Program-made: the position numbers and the translations under genes
The notes under the pieces: generated by a model
Database searches by the model: none
Seen by the model: the letters and a program-made list of their open reading frames with translations, nothing else
What the model was told of the DNA's origin: nothing
Assembly: GCF_003576645.1 (NCBI RefSeq)
Contig: NC_044918.1
Span: 30,269,145-30,333,144, forward strand
Direction: 5' to 3'
Length of the DNA: 64,000 nt
From: Ipomoea triloba
Taxonomy: Eukaryota > Streptophyta > Magnoliopsida > Solanales > Convolvulaceae
In this document: one piece after another, positions 23,088 through 35,023 of the stretch
Layout: every line of letters starts with the position of its first letter
How positions within the stretch are numbered: the stretch's first letter is position 1

Positions 23088-23617
23088 NNNNNNNNNNNNN
23101 NNNNNNNNNNNNNNNNNNNNNNNNNNNNNNNNNNNNNNNNNNNNNNNNNNNNNNNNNNNNNNNNNNNNNNNNNNNNNNNNNNNNNNNNNNNNNNNNNNNN
23201 NNNNNNNNNNNNNNNNNNNNNNNNNNNNNNNNNNNNNNNNNNNNNNNNNNNNNNNNNNNNNNNNNNNNNNNNNNNNNNNNNNNCCCCCCCCCCCCCCCCC
23301 CCCAAAAAAAGAAAAGGAGCAGTGATAGATGGAAAGTAATATATGTGCTTATTTTTTAAATTTGTGTCTTCAAATGAGGAATTTATACGATCAAGATGGG
23401 ATTAAGGGGAGAAGGAAGCTTCAACAATAGAGAGTGATTGACAAATATACCCTATGAAAAAATGACTTATTAATCCAATTTCCCATTATATAAATTCAAG
23501 GACTACATGTGGCTTGTTATGGACGTACAACTAAAGGGCTAACTATGTTCAAATTAATTAACAGGGACTAGATTTCCAAAAGTAAAATAATTGAGGGGCC
23601 AAAAGCATTGTTTTCCC
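21995..23617. mobile_element. Non-autonomous Mutator-like element with long inverted repeats and 9-bp TSD
   Basis: Flanked by an exact 9-bp duplication TCATATTTT (21986-21994 and 23618-23626). Termini are GGGAAAATAGCGTTTTTGGT and, reverse-complemented, GGGAAAACAATGCTTTTGGC. Inverted similarity extends about 200 bp inward, to the CTTCTCCCCTTA segments near 22191 and 23409. Long inverted ends with a 9-bp duplication are diagnostic of MULEs. No transposase is seen. The interior (22260-22720) is less AT-rich, and on the minus strand carries an open stretch with VEKAYCHQQAVNKLENLVAA; I do not recognise it, but it could be a captured host fragment. A 196-base gap lies inside. Confidence 0.88.
23054..23310. 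other. Assembly gap bounded by C(n)A(n) tracts
   Basis: Unknown bases occupy 23088-23283. The left side is C24 followed by A10, and the right side is C20 followed by A7. The same homopolymer pattern on both sides suggests sequencing stopped at a long C tract, or that the same tract was placed on both sides of the gap. Confidence 0.9.
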
Positions 23618-24109
23618 TCATATTTTTATGCAGTTTTTGTTGTCAATTGCCTTCATGTTTTTATGCAAGTTGTCATTGGAAGCATTTAGCCGAGTTAAGT
23701 GTATTCTTTCGTAATCTTTGCTCAATCGCCCTCCAGCTAGATAAAATATGTGAAATGAAAGATTTCATTGTTCTTACCTTGTGTAAGTTAGAGCGTATTT
23801 TTCCCCAGCAATGTTTGATTACATGGAACACTTGCCTATTTATCTTCCGTGCAAAGCACGCTTAGGTGAGCCAATACAATATCGTTGGATGTATCCATTT
23901 GAAAGATTCCTTAATCACTTGAAGACCAAAATGAAGAATAAGAGATATGTTGAGCCGTTGAGGGGTCAATTGTAGATACATATATACTTGAGGAAACAAC
24001 ACATTTTGCATCATTTTATTTTGATGATCATGTGCAATTCCTCATTTGGAGGGAATTGCAATTCCACTCATTTAATTGCAATTCCTTTACACCCAAATTC
24101 ATCCCAACC

Positions 24110-24684
24110 AAACACCCTACAAATGTATGTAATTTCACCTGATAGCAGGTTACCATCCATATCATCAGGTTGTCTGTTTATGTAAATGGTAAGTTGGCAT
24201 TTTTAAATAATTTTTAATAATAAAATTTAACAATAAAATTAAAATAAATAAATTTAAAAAGAATTAAAATAAAATAAAATAAACAAAAACAAAAACAAAA
24301 TGTTACGGCCACCCCGTTCCCCACCTCCTTCTTCACCTCCGATTGGAGACGAAGAGACATGTCTTTGTCTCCAACCAAAGACGAAGGAGGAAGTGGGTGG
24401 TCGCCAGCGTTTTGTTTTGTTTTTTGTTTTTTGTTTTTTTTTTCTTTTAAATCATTTTAATGTTTTTATTTTTATTTTTAAAGTTTATTATTAAAAATTA
24501 TTTTAAAATGCTAACTCACCATATATTCACGTAAGCAAGTAACCTGATGAAATGGATGGTAACCTACGATCAGGTAAAATTTCATACATTTGGAGTGTTC
24601 AGTGTGACATAATTACATTTTTCTTTTTGGTTTAGTGGACTAAATGCATTTTTCATATTACGTTGAGTGGTCAATTTGCATCTT
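24110..24684. mobile_element. Foldback MITE family (ACCTGATAGCAGGTTACC), copy 1
   Basis: The left arm CAAATGTATGTAATTTCACC plus TGATAGCAGGTTACC is inverted on the right as GGTAACCTACGATCAGGTAAAATTT then CATACATTTGGAG. The arms meet near 24300-24420, where GGCCACCCCGTTCCCCACCT mirrors AGTGGGTGGTCGCC. The whole unit would fold into a single hairpin of over 200 bp per arm. The outer left arm is truncated relative to the copy at 60720. Confidence 0.82.
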
Positions 24685-25559
24685 ATTTTAACTAATTAAA
24701 ATACATACCAAATCAATTTATTAGATATTCGTTAACGATATTAATTAATAGATAAAGTTTAATTGGTAAAAAAGTAACAAATTTAATTTTGTCTGTTCTC
24801 ATTATTTGATTTTTAAAAAGATCCTCTAAGTTACGTCAAGAACTCAAGATTTGATAAACTTTTTAAATTTTTTTTTGTTAATATGGTAAAGTCCTAAATT
24901 AATTTATTTACCCATTTTAGTTGAACATTATAAAATAAAATTTATACCTAATCTAAACGAATGCCAAATTTGAAATTTAAATAAAAGGGCATAAATCTAA
25001 TTTACTGATATTTCATTATTGTACTAAATTATTTTTTTATTTTATTATGTACTATTTATGATCAATTAAAATAAACACATTTCTATTTTTAAGGTAACTA
25101 AATTTATTTTTTAATTAGTCTTGCAGTCAATTGGATACTCAATGAAGGAAAACCACAACAGGAAAGAAGTATTTTCCATTTTTATTTCTTTTGAAAATAA
25201 GTATTTTCCATTTAGATTTAAATGAATTGCCAAAAAAGTGACATTTTGATGGGAGGTAAGATTTTTTTAAAACGGTTACATTCATTCTCCACAATTTTAG
25301 GTAAATTGAGATTCTCAAAATTAAATATTGCAACTATCTAAAATATTGTCTAAATCAATCGAAATATTAGTCAAATTAGGCTAAATCCGCTCCATAATTT
25401 TTTTGTAAGTTGAAAATTTTGAGTGTTAAATAGGTGCATGCCCCCTGGTAGTCTTGGATTAATGAATAAATGTATATATATTAGTATATATAAATTTCAT
25501 AGATACAGAATATTTTGGTAAATTAATTAGTCCAAGAAGGAATTGAAGCTAAGGCAGGC
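24685..25559. other. Upstream region of the P450 gene
   Basis: Very AT-rich; no repeat boundary or coding frame is recognised. It must contain the P450 promoter. Confidence 0.5.
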
Positions 25560-28500
25560 ATGGAGGTTGTGATTTGGTTGAGCATTGGTTTCTTCTCTCT
25601 TTTCTTCATTTTAGTAAAATGGAACCACATAAGGTTCAGCAGGAAAGGGGTGCCCCCTGGTACTTTTGGATTGCCCTTTGTTGGTGAAACACTCAATTTT
25701 CTACAGCAAGGACCAGCTTTCATGGCTCAACGCAGATCAATGCAAGTTTAATTTGCTTCCTTTTCTCTCTCTACTCTTTCACATTTATATAAATTTTTTG
25801 TTTTGAAAACTAAACAAAAATAATGGATGGAACCATTGCTGTGATGAAGAACAGGTATGGAGATATGTATAAAACACATATATTGGGTGGTCCCACAGTT
25901 GTATCCAGCGATCCTGATGTGAACAGATACATCTTGATGAATGAAGCAAAGGGTCTTGTCCCAGGGTACCCTAAGTCCAACAGGGATGTTATGGGCAAGT
26001 ACAATATTGCTATGATGCATGGCCCTAATCACAAACTGTTTAGGGGCTCTTTGCTCTCTCTTGTGGGGACTCCCATGATCAGACACCATCTGCTGCCCAA
26101 GATTGACAAATACATGAAGCTTTACCTCCAAGATTTTCATGGCAGAACAACTATTGATATTCAACAGGAAACCCTAGGTGTAAGTACTCTTGCTATTTTT
26201 GTGTGATCTACCCGAGACTGTTCTGGGTAAACCTCATCTTGTGACCCTATCTAGCAAAAGACCATAAGAAAATAAAATCAGTCTAAGTTACCCCATATGT
26301 GACTGACTCAAACCAAGGAGTGAGGCCAATAAGTTTGTTGTTCTGGTTGTGGTTATCAAGTAATTAACAGCCTGATCAATTTAGTTGGGGTGACCAAGTC
26401 AAGAAGATATGTGATTTGATATATGTAACTGATTAACTAATCCTTTTTTTTTTTTTTGTGTTTAATGTTTCAGATGGCATTTTTTGTAACATATTATCAG
26501 GTAGTGGACAGTGAACCAAGTTCACTTCGCATAGCATTCAAACAAGAATTTGATAAGATGGCAGATGGAGCTATATCTTTACCTCTTAACATTCCTGGTA
26601 CTGCTTACCATGCAGCATTAAAGGTACTCCCATCCCATACTAGAGAACTTGTAATGTAAAAGACTTCATTCTTGTTCTGGTCTCTCAACTATTGCATTTT
26701 TCTTTAGTTAATTTTATATTTAGTTCTCTAACTATTACTCATTTTTAACTTTAGTCCTTAACTTTTAAATTTATCAAATTTAGTCCTAAATATTGAATCT
26801 AGCTTTTCAAATTTTAATTCACTGTTAACTTTTTCTGGTGCGAATTGTTAACATTGTGGGTAAAATTAAAAAGTCATGACCATGCATTGTGCTTATTATA
26901 TTTCTCAGCCAGGGGAACATTATCAATGCCCTAGCCTTATTATGAGGTCTTAATTTCACCATCAATGTTAACGTGTCACACATGAAAACATTTATAATAT
27001 AATGGATTAAGATTAAAAAGAATTCAATACTCTAAGCTTAAATTTGGTAAATTTAAAAGTCAATCACTAAAATTTGAAAAACAGTGATAATCGAGGACTA
27101 AATCCAAAATTAACTCTATTTTTTTTTCTTTTTTAATTCATTATATAAATTGGTGGTAAAAACCAACCACATATTTTATTTTATTTTATTTGTTGTTGTA
27201 TTGGTAGGCAAGGAAAAATGCCATAAAAATGATGAGAGAAATGGTGGATAGGAGGAGAGCTTCAAAGGAAATGTACAATGACTTGGTTGATCAACTATTG
27301 GGGAAAGTGGAGACAAAATATGAGCTAAGTGATGAGCAGATATATGATCAGATCATTACCATTTTGTACTCTGGATATGAAACTCTCTCTAAAACTTCCA
27401 TGATGTGCCTCAAGTATCTTCACGATCACCCCAAGGCTTTACAACACCTCAGGGTATGTAAATCATTTATTTTTGTCTTTCTTATACCTCACGTTTTCAA
27501 ACTATGATTAAAATGATACCATTATAAATTGAAACAAGTGTCAAATAGGTCATGGTAACTTGTACGGTAGAGAAAATGGTGATTTTACTGATTTTTTTTT
27601 TAAAAAAAAATGTTTCAACTGCATATATTTTACTTGTTTAATGATTTAAGTCCAGTTACTCAATTGCACTAAAGGAATAAGTTTAGTGGTTTATTTGGCA
27701 CTTTTTTTCTTATACATTTGATATATCAAATAAATATAATTGTATACTAATACATATAATACCAATTACAAATACTCTATCCATGATAAGTGGTAGCTAG
27801 GCTTAGAAGGTTTTGGCTCCATTTTAGCAAATCTAAAATAAAAAATGAAAAAGAATCACCAATTGTTAAAGATATAAAATCTATAATGAATATAATGCCC
27901 GCCATTTGTAATGTATTGTTTATAGAGAGTTATTATTACATAATCACATCACACTTTGACCTAGTTAGAGATGCACTATTGTGGACGACATTTTGTTATT
28001 ATTTAGGTGATAAAAAAAATCTTCAGTCACTATCTGAGAATGTGTGTATGTGTATTTGAGTTTTGGCATATATTATTATTATTATTGTGTGTAGGATGAG
28101 CATTTCAAAATTCGCGAAGGGAAGACACCAGATGATCCAATCACTTGGGATGATTATAAATCCATGACTTTTACTCGTGCTGTAAGTTTATTTTTAGTAC
28201 ATTCAATTGATATATAAATATAGATCTCGTATATTTAATTTCATATTATATTAGAAGTCTCTTTTAAAATTAATGAAATATCTAACAACACCAATTAACT
28301 TGAAATACGAGTTATTTCAGGAGAGTTACAATTTAGTCGTGTCTATGGTTTAAAAATTAAAAAATTTCAATGTTAGTGTTTACCGATCGAATTGTGTTTT
28401 GTAAATGTTTACTTTAAGTTTGATAAGTTATACTCTTCTCTACCAAGCACATTGTGCTTAGATGACATGTAGTGATTCTTTTGTATGAAAGGTCATAAGA

Positions 28501-29825
28501 TTGAGTTTTAGTGGAGGCAATGATCCCTTGTGTTATTAAGCATTATTATATAATAAAAATGTTAAATTAATTTTCAGGTCATTCTTGAAACTTTAAGGCT
28601 TTCAACGGTTGTCAATGGGGTTTTGAGGCAGACAACTCAAGATCTTGTTCTCAATGGTATGTATATATGTACGCTTAATTAATATGTTACCAATTTACTT
28701 ATTTTTAATTTTTACTTGTTACGCGATTTTTGTTATTATCGGAATATTTTTTAAAATTAATTAAGTGAATACATTTTAAAATAAGTTTTTGTATGTTTTT
28801 AATTTAAAGTTAATTTATATAATTTTTAATTTTTGACTTTTGTCATTTTTTTTTTGAAATCAACTTTTGTCATTTAAATATCAGGATCATTGATTCCAAA
28901 AGCATGGAGAATCTTTGTTTACGTAAGAGAGCTGAACTATGATCCCATTGTTTACCCAGAGCCATATGCTTTTAATCCATGGAGGTGGTTAGAGGTTGGT
29001 TATCCAATTCAATTTAACTTAGGTTGTGTTTGGAAACCCAGAAAATAAATTCTGAAAATCATTTTTCGAATTCCTCATTTTTTGGAATGGGAAAAATATT
29101 AAAGTCAATGGAAGTCAATCTCGGATCAAAAGAAAACTAAGACAATTTTTTTAAAGTCAATGGAAGTCATTTTCCACCACAACTTTCTTCATCTCCAGAC
29201 AAACTTGCATCAATAGTTTCGGTCAGGACTCAGGATGACGAAAACTAGGAAACCAGGAAATCTGGTTTCCGTCGGAAACCAGATTAAATCTAAGGAGATG
29301 GGTTTGTAAAGTTTATGTAAAATGATATGGTGCAGGATAAAAATTTGGAGAGCCATAACTACTACTTAGCATTTGGGGGAGGATGTCGGCTTTGCCCAGG
29401 AAAGGAATGGGGAATTGTTAAGATATCTATTTTTCTTCACCACTTTGTCACTCAATACAGGTAATTGAACATTTCCCACATTTTCTTTCAAGTTCAAGTT
29501 AATGATATATAAATGATTACATATATGTGTATATACATTCACGCACTTACAAACATATATAGAGAAAATTGTTACAATATCATGTGTAAAAATGACATTT
29601 ACTGAAGATAGAAACTCATACTTCGTATAATGATGGTATAGCCACTTGGTTAGTCGAATTTTCAAATTAACAAATTCTTCTTTTAGTTTTATGACTATTG
29701 TGTATTGTCATATTTAATCTTTTATTATTACTTGTAGATGGGAAGAAATTCAAGAAGCCAAAATCAAGAAATTCCCTAGAGTTGAAGCAGTAAATGGATT
29801 GCATGTCAGGGTGAGCAAGTACTGA
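25560..29825 (+). CDS. Cytochrome P450, CYP85A-like (brassinosteroid C-6 oxidase family)
   Basis: Endoplasmic-reticulum haem monooxygenase of the CYP85 clan. Exons: 25560-25745, 25850-26179, 26474-26623, 27208-27453, 28095-28181, 28578-28656, 28885-28994, 29336-29460, 29738-29825; all GT-AG and in phase, 466 residues (Arabidopsis CYP85A1 has 465). An N-terminal membrane anchor (MEVVIWLSIGFFSLFFILVK) leads to the hinge VPPGTFGLPFVGET. The I-helix has SGYET (about 277-281), the K-helix ETLR (337-340), then FNPWRW, and the haem loop FGGGCRLCPG puts the ligand at Cys416. NEAKGLVPGYP and VVNGVLRQTTQD are close to CYP85A. Known CYP85A enzymes oxidise 6-deoxocastasterone to castasterone. Exon 3 (MAFFVTYYQVVDSEPSS) and several usually conserved positions diverge, so this may be a diverged paralogue with another substrate. 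The exon 1/2 junction is the least certain. Introns carry repeat fragments. Confidence 0.88.
26672..27112. mobile_element. Probable MITE in P450 intron 3
   Basis: The left part carries GGTCTCTCAACTATTGCATT and TTTAGTCC segments; the right part carries GAGGACTAAATCC and similar reverse-complement segments. This arrangement is typical of low-conservation foldback MITEs. Boundaries and target duplication were not resolved. Confidence 0.35.
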
Positions 29826-31145
29826 TGAATGATGGCTCGTGCCTTGTTATAATTAATTGAAGCATATGACATCTTATAATTTTTATACATCAGAAAAAGA
29901 TAGAAGTAATTATTTAACTATTTGTATTACATCTCTCTAAATTGATGAATTATTTAAATTGTTTATGGGGTTCATTTAAATTTAGCTGTGATTTTTAACT
30001 TTAAAGAAGTCAGATTAAACATAAATATGGGGCGGATCGGAGATGGAGACTCTATTTCCCACCACATTGTCACTCTTACTCCTATTCATAGATTAACACT
30101 TTTTTATAGGCAAAAGAAAGAAACATAAAATGGGGAACTGGATATATTGTGGGGACTCTCAAATTTTACTTCATCAATTATATTCTTTTATGTGGCAAGT
30201 ATGGATAAGACGTTGTCATCAATTAGGTACAAGAAAAGCTATCTACATCTATTAAGATGCAAAAGTTGGGAGTAGTATTTTTCAAAAAAGGAGCTTTATA
30301 CAGACCTAGAAAAAAACAACATTAACTGTGCCTGCTAAGTAAGTATGTTGGTCTCGGGTAAGCTAAAAGTCTAGCGAGCTTGAATAGACATTTAAACACT
30401 TTTTCAAAAATAGCTCTAAGTGAGTTTGAATTAAAAATAAATAAATAAATAAATAAAAACCCTTGCAGTACTTGGGGGAATAGTTAGAGATTGCCAACAA
30501 AATAAGTGTAGTTAAGTTTGATGAGATTAACGTATAACCATTCCTACACGGCTACACCACCTCACAATAAAGTAATGCACCACTAGTTCCATATAAATGC
30601 ACACTTTTATTATTAGCAATGTACAACTTTTACTCTGAGACTGAGAGTGTACAACATTTTGTAAGTGCACACCTTAAACCCTAACTCCTAAACCCCACAA
30701 AATTGACAACACGGTGGATATATAGTCAACACACATCTCAAAGTCCTACAATGCACAACACTAAGCAACCAATGCATAACCCACAATCCTACGTTGCACC
30801 ACACCTAATGCCCTAATGCCCAACTCAACGGCCTACGATGCATCCCCTCCTAAACTTACAAATTCATCAACAAACCTAATAAAAAACATACTCCAACGAA
30901 TTATTAAAAAAATAAAAAAAAAAAATAAAAACAAAGATAATAAACATGAAGCTATGCTGAGTAGTAACTACTGGTGCCAAAAAAAAAATCCCCAAAATAA
31001 GAACAAAGGGAAACAATCAAAAAAATTCCTAAAATCACGAAAATCTAACAACATAATAAGTCTCAATCAAAGTTATATCACTCATTTATGTCCATATTTT
31101 TAGTGCTAATCATTTTGTAAATTGTGTTTTTAGAGTTGTACTATA
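29826..31145. other. Intergenic, no gene recognised
   Basis: The first part must hold the P450 3' untranslated region. The stretch 30590-30860 is C/A-rich with repeated CACAA and CCTACAATGCAC-like motifs and resembles, in opposite orientation and loosely, 63540-63700; it may be an old repeat. The 95-codon open frame at 30816-31103 is Lys/Asn-rich low-complexity and not convincing. Confidence 0.5.
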
Positions 31146-31150
31146 CAATT

Positions 31151-31557
31151 TGACAGAGTAATCAGGCTAGCAGCACCCGACCCGGAACCACTGGCAGGAC
31201 CCAGAGGCAAGGCAACGGACATTCAACCAACCGTTCAACACCTCACTCCTCAGCATCAATGCGCAACGGTCCAACTCCTCAGCATTGATGACCAACGTTC
31301 AGCTCCTCAGACGTTCAGCTCCTCAGCATTGACCCTCAGCATTGATGACCAACGTTCAGCAGCCTTAATGCTCCATTACTGAGCTGAACAAAATAAAAGG
31401 CTCACAAAAACACTTGTAGGGACACGACACTTGAACTTAGACAAAAATAACACTCAACTCATTTGTACACTGAGCACTACGCTCATTATTGTATCCAAAT
31501 ACTTGACAACATTCAAATAATACTCAAACACATACCGGTAACACATTATTACCGTCA
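31151..31557 (+). repeat. 5' LTR
   Basis: 407 bp, TG...CA. It carries AGCATTGATGACCAACGTTC repeats internally. The sequence just after it, TTGGTGCTTTCATTGAGAGC, is where the primer-binding site should be; I could not assign the tRNA. Confidence 0.93.
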
Positions 31558-31642
31558 TTGGTGCTTTCATTGAGAGCCGAGATCAGATCTCAGGCTAAAA
31601 TCACAAAATCAAAAAACCACTCAGTTCATCTCATCACTATCA

Positions 31643-33264
31643 ATGGCATCCGGATCCAGCAACTCGCATACACCTAGTCAGGTGAACAAGGGTCACCCCT
31701 CGGGTGATCTTCATGAGCAGCTCAACAGTAACCGCGGAGGTGACCTTCGCAGCCAACTCAACAACAATAACCGCAGAGAAGGTGACCTCCGTAGCCAGGT
31801 CAACAACAACCATGGTGGTGGCCGCACTAGCCAACTCAACAGCAACCATGGTGGTGGCCGCACTCCCCTCCTAGCAACTGCTGCTCCCGCCCAGGTGGTG
31901 GACCTTCAGGCAGCAGCACAGGTCATCCAACAGGCGGCGGCGACAATGGCCCAACTAGTCGCAGGAATGCAAGGCCAGATCTTACCGCCACCACCCCCTC
32001 TGGAGGAAGAAGTGCAATCTCTGAGGCAAAACAGAACTCAACGACAGGAAGGTGGACCTCAACCAGTTTCCAGATCTGTTCGAGAACGACCGGCGGCTTC
32101 TAGATCTATTCGAGATCGGCTGGGGGTGCAAGGATCCTCCAATAGAGGTACCCGTCCCCAAGTAGACAAGGCAGTAACCAAACGACCATCTGGAGAAAGG
32201 ATGGGCGAATCTGGTGGATTGGCTCCGCGTCACTCCACTAGACACAAAACACCATAAGAAGGCCTGGTGGAAAGACTCCAAAGGCAGATAGATGATTTGG
32301 AAAAGAAAGTAGAAGCGAGAGAACACTCACCAGAACCGGAGGTAAGAATGGCTGCTCCATTCTCTCCTGACATAATGGAAGTTCCTCTTCCAAAAGACTT
32401 TCGACTACCCACCATCAAGGCCTACACTGGCACTTCGGATCCGCGTACCCATATGACACGATACAAGGCAACCATGGTAATGATTGGGGCAAGCAATGCC
32501 ATCATGTGCAGAGCGTTCTTGTCCACTTTGGACAGTACGGCGCAAGATTGGTTTAACACAATCCTAGACGGATCAATTCAAACTTTTGTAGAGCTATCCA
32601 AGAGTTTCTTGTCCTATTTCTCAGGAAGTATACAACATAAAAAACCATTCTCACATCTCAGTGGGGTAAAGCAGGATAAGGGGGAAAGCCTGCGAGACTT
32701 CTTAAGCAAATGGAAAAAAGAAGTCAACAGCGTATATGACTTCGACTCGAAGGCAGCAATTCTCATCTTCATCCAAGCATTGAGGTCATGCGATTTCCAC
32801 AAACAACTGAACGCCACCACCCACGCTCTTATGAGGAACTCATGAGAACGGCCAACCGGTACGCAGACGCAGAGGAGGCTGACAGGAGAAAAAAAGATGA
32901 GGAGGAAGGACGAAAGAGTGGGCGACCTGATAAAGCTGGTCCACCCAGCTAGGCACCACGACCAAACCAACCACACTCAACGAAGGGAAGAGATGAGCGA
33001 CCTCGTCTCACCTCACCGCGGCACTTAACACCGCTTACTCACCCGATTAGCGTGATTCTAAGTCACGCTGAGGAAATGGGAATGGTGCATTTTCCCTCAG
33101 AGTGTATGGCAGTTTCTACGGGCGAGGACCAAACTAAGTATTGTCGGTTCCACCGGCAGGTTGGACATGATACTGACGAGTGTCATACTTTAAAAGGACA
33201 AATAGAGGAACTGGTGCAGAGAGGATATTTTACCCAATTCGTTGAGTATCCGGGACAGTACTAG
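31643..33264 (+). pseudogene. Gypsy gag (broken into three frames)
   Basis: Three consecutive open segments make up one gag. 31643-32257 is a low-complexity Gln/Asn-rich N-terminus starting MASGSSNSHTPSQVN. 32267-32845 is the retrotransposon gag core (FRLPTIKAYTGTSDPRTHMT, IMCRAFLSTLDSTAQDWFNT, KQDKGESLRDFLSKWKKEV). 33052-33264 carries the C-terminal motif CRFHRQVGHDTDECHTLKGQ, typical of this Gypsy gag type. In-frame stops and frame changes separate them, so the copy is inactive. It would have formed the virus-like particle. Confidence 0.88.
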
Positions 33265-33540
33265 CATAAAAAAAGCCTACCCGACAATGTGTGGCGAAAG
33301 GAAGAAGCTCATGAGCCTTCAGCTTCCAACACCAAGAAGAGGAGGTGCGACATGGACATGGAAGCAAGAAACAGTGAGCTAGAGGAAAAGTCCGCGCAAC
33401 GCAAAAAACATGTAATTCGCTGATGGTCCGTCAAAAACTCTCCATTTTGGCCGAGGTCAGTCCTCGGCCAATCTCGCGCTCAGGGCGTCAAAAAACAAAA
33501 CACACACACACACACACACACAATTTTAGACACGTTGTTA

Positions 33541-33625
33541 CTCCCAAACCACCTCAACCACTCTCGTTGGCTAGGGAGTGGGGGGACTGGTGACAGGATA
33601 ATCGGATACCCGACCCGGAACCACG
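33541..33625 (+). repeat. Internal second copy of the PPT/3'-LTR junction
   Basis: ACTCCCAAACCACCTCAACC through GGGAGTGGGGGGACTGGTGACAG is also found immediately before and into the 3' LTR at 34973-35029. Here it continues as GATAATCGGATACCCGACCC, a diverged LTR-like start. The element therefore holds two PPT-LTR junctions. Confidence 0.85.
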
Positions 33626-33661
33626 TTCAAGACCCAAAGTTCAACACTTTAGTCTTGTAAG

Positions 33662-34260
33662 CAGTGGCGTTGCCCAATGAACGCTGCTCCCATCCAGGCC
33701 GTGGACTTCCAAGCAATGGCGCTTCCTCCTCAAGTGTGTCCACCTCCTTCACTTGTGCGTTCACCTCTTGTCAGCAGTGGCGTTACCTAGTGAACGCTGC
33801 TCCCATCCAAGGAGTGGACTTACAAGCAGCGTTACCGAGTGAACGCTGCTCCCATCCAAGGCGTGGACTTTCAAGACCCAAAGTTCGACACTTCAGTCTT
33901 GTAGGCAGTGGCGTTGCCCAATGAACGTTGCTCCCATCCAAGTAGTGGACTTACAAGCAGTGGCGTTACCGAGTGAATGCAGCTCCCATCCAAGCCGTGG
34001 ACTTCCAAGCAACAGAGTCACCTCATCAAGTGGCGCTGATCCTCAAGCAGCGTCACCTCATCAAGCGGGCGTCACCTCATCTAGTGGCGCTGCTCCTCAA
34101 ACGGGTGTCACCTCATCAAGTGGCGCTGATCCTCAAGCAGCGTCACCTCATCAAGCGGGCGTCACCTCATCTAGTGCATCCGCCCTTTTCAAGTGGCGCT
34201 GCTCCTCAAGCAGCGTCACCTCATCTGCCTCCTGCACTTGTACATCTGCCTTATTCACTT
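33662..34260 (+). repeat. Tandem arrays inside the Gypsy element
   Basis: The first array has units of roughly 50-65 bp around GCTCCCATCCAAG.CGTGGAC with GTGGCGTT (33662-34012). The second has short units CACCTCATCAAGTGGCGCTG / CTCCTCAAGCAGCGT (34015-34240). Open frames here are repeat-driven. Confidence 0.85.
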
Positions 34261-34359
34261 GTGCGTTCACCTCCATAAACAAAAGGACTCAGTAGTTGGT
34301 CATGGTCTGCCCTGATCAATTTTGTTAAAAAACAAAATAATAATAAAAAATCTAAGCTC

Positions 34360-34600
34360 TAAACCCTTAAGGCCAGCACGAGATCTGATCTCGCTAGCTA
34401 CCTGACGGGAGAGTTGACCTTTGACCGAACCTACGGATGGTCGAAGTGAACTCACGCAAGAGCCCTGAGCAAAACACCACACTCTAGTCCCTTAGGGCCG
34501 GCACGAGATCCGATCTCGCTAGCTACCTGACGGGAGAGCTGACCTTTGACCGAACCTACGGATGGTCGAAGTGAACTCACACAAGAGTCCTGAAAAAAAA
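34360..34600 (+). repeat. Tandem duplication, about 124 bp, 2 copies
   Basis: GGCCAGCACGAGATCTGATC through TGGTCGAAGTGAACTCACGC is repeated as GGCCGGCACGAGATCCGATC through TGGTCGAAGTGAACTCACAC. Confidence 0.92.
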
Positions 34601-34606
34601 AATCAA

Positions 34607-34920
34607 CGGCGTGACCTCGGCATCGTGACCTCGGCCCAGCGCCGAGGTACGGTCACGTACCGTGACCCCGGCCTGGCGCAGAGGTCACGCCGTGACGTGA
34701 CCTCGGCCCCGTGCCGAAGTCACAGCTACGTGACCCCGGCACGGTGCCGAGGTGAAGATGCAAAAAAAAAAAAAATCATCAACGGCGTGACCTCGGCCCA
34801 GCGCCGAGGTACGGTCACGTACCGTGACCCCGGCCTGGCGCTGTGGTCACGTGACCTCAGCCCCGTGCCGAAGTCACAGCTACGTGACCCCGTCACGGTG
34901 CCGAGGTGAGGATGCAACAA
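34607..34920 (+). repeat. GC-rich tandem repeat with strong palindromes, 2 copies
   Basis: Two copies (about 170 bp) of a unit rich in GTGACCTCGGCC / GGCCGAGGTC motifs, including the palindrome ACGGTCACGTACCGTGAC. Each copy ends in GAGGTGAAGATGCA or GAGGTGAGGATGCA and an A tract. The GC content is far above the surroundings. Confidence 0.9.
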
Positions 34921-35023
34921 AAAAAAATAAAATAAAAAAATACAAACAAAAACAATTTTTAGGCTGGTCATTACTCCCAAACCACCTCAACCACTCTCGT
35001 TGGCTAGGGAGTGGGGGGACTGG

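Noticed and set aside
27790..28059. 89-codon open frame in P450 intron 4
   Set aside because: It sits in an intron, has no family resemblance and no splice-consistent role.
30816..31103. Lys/Asn-rich 95-codon frame
   Set aside because: Composition reflects an A-rich tract; no conserved motif.
31643..31849. Minus-strand open frame opposite gag
   Set aside because: Shadow of the repetitive gag N-terminus; no independent evidence.
33664..34295. Serine/alanine-rich proteins in the Gypsy element
   Set aside because: Pure consequence of tandem repeats with periods near multiples of three; no start context or domain.
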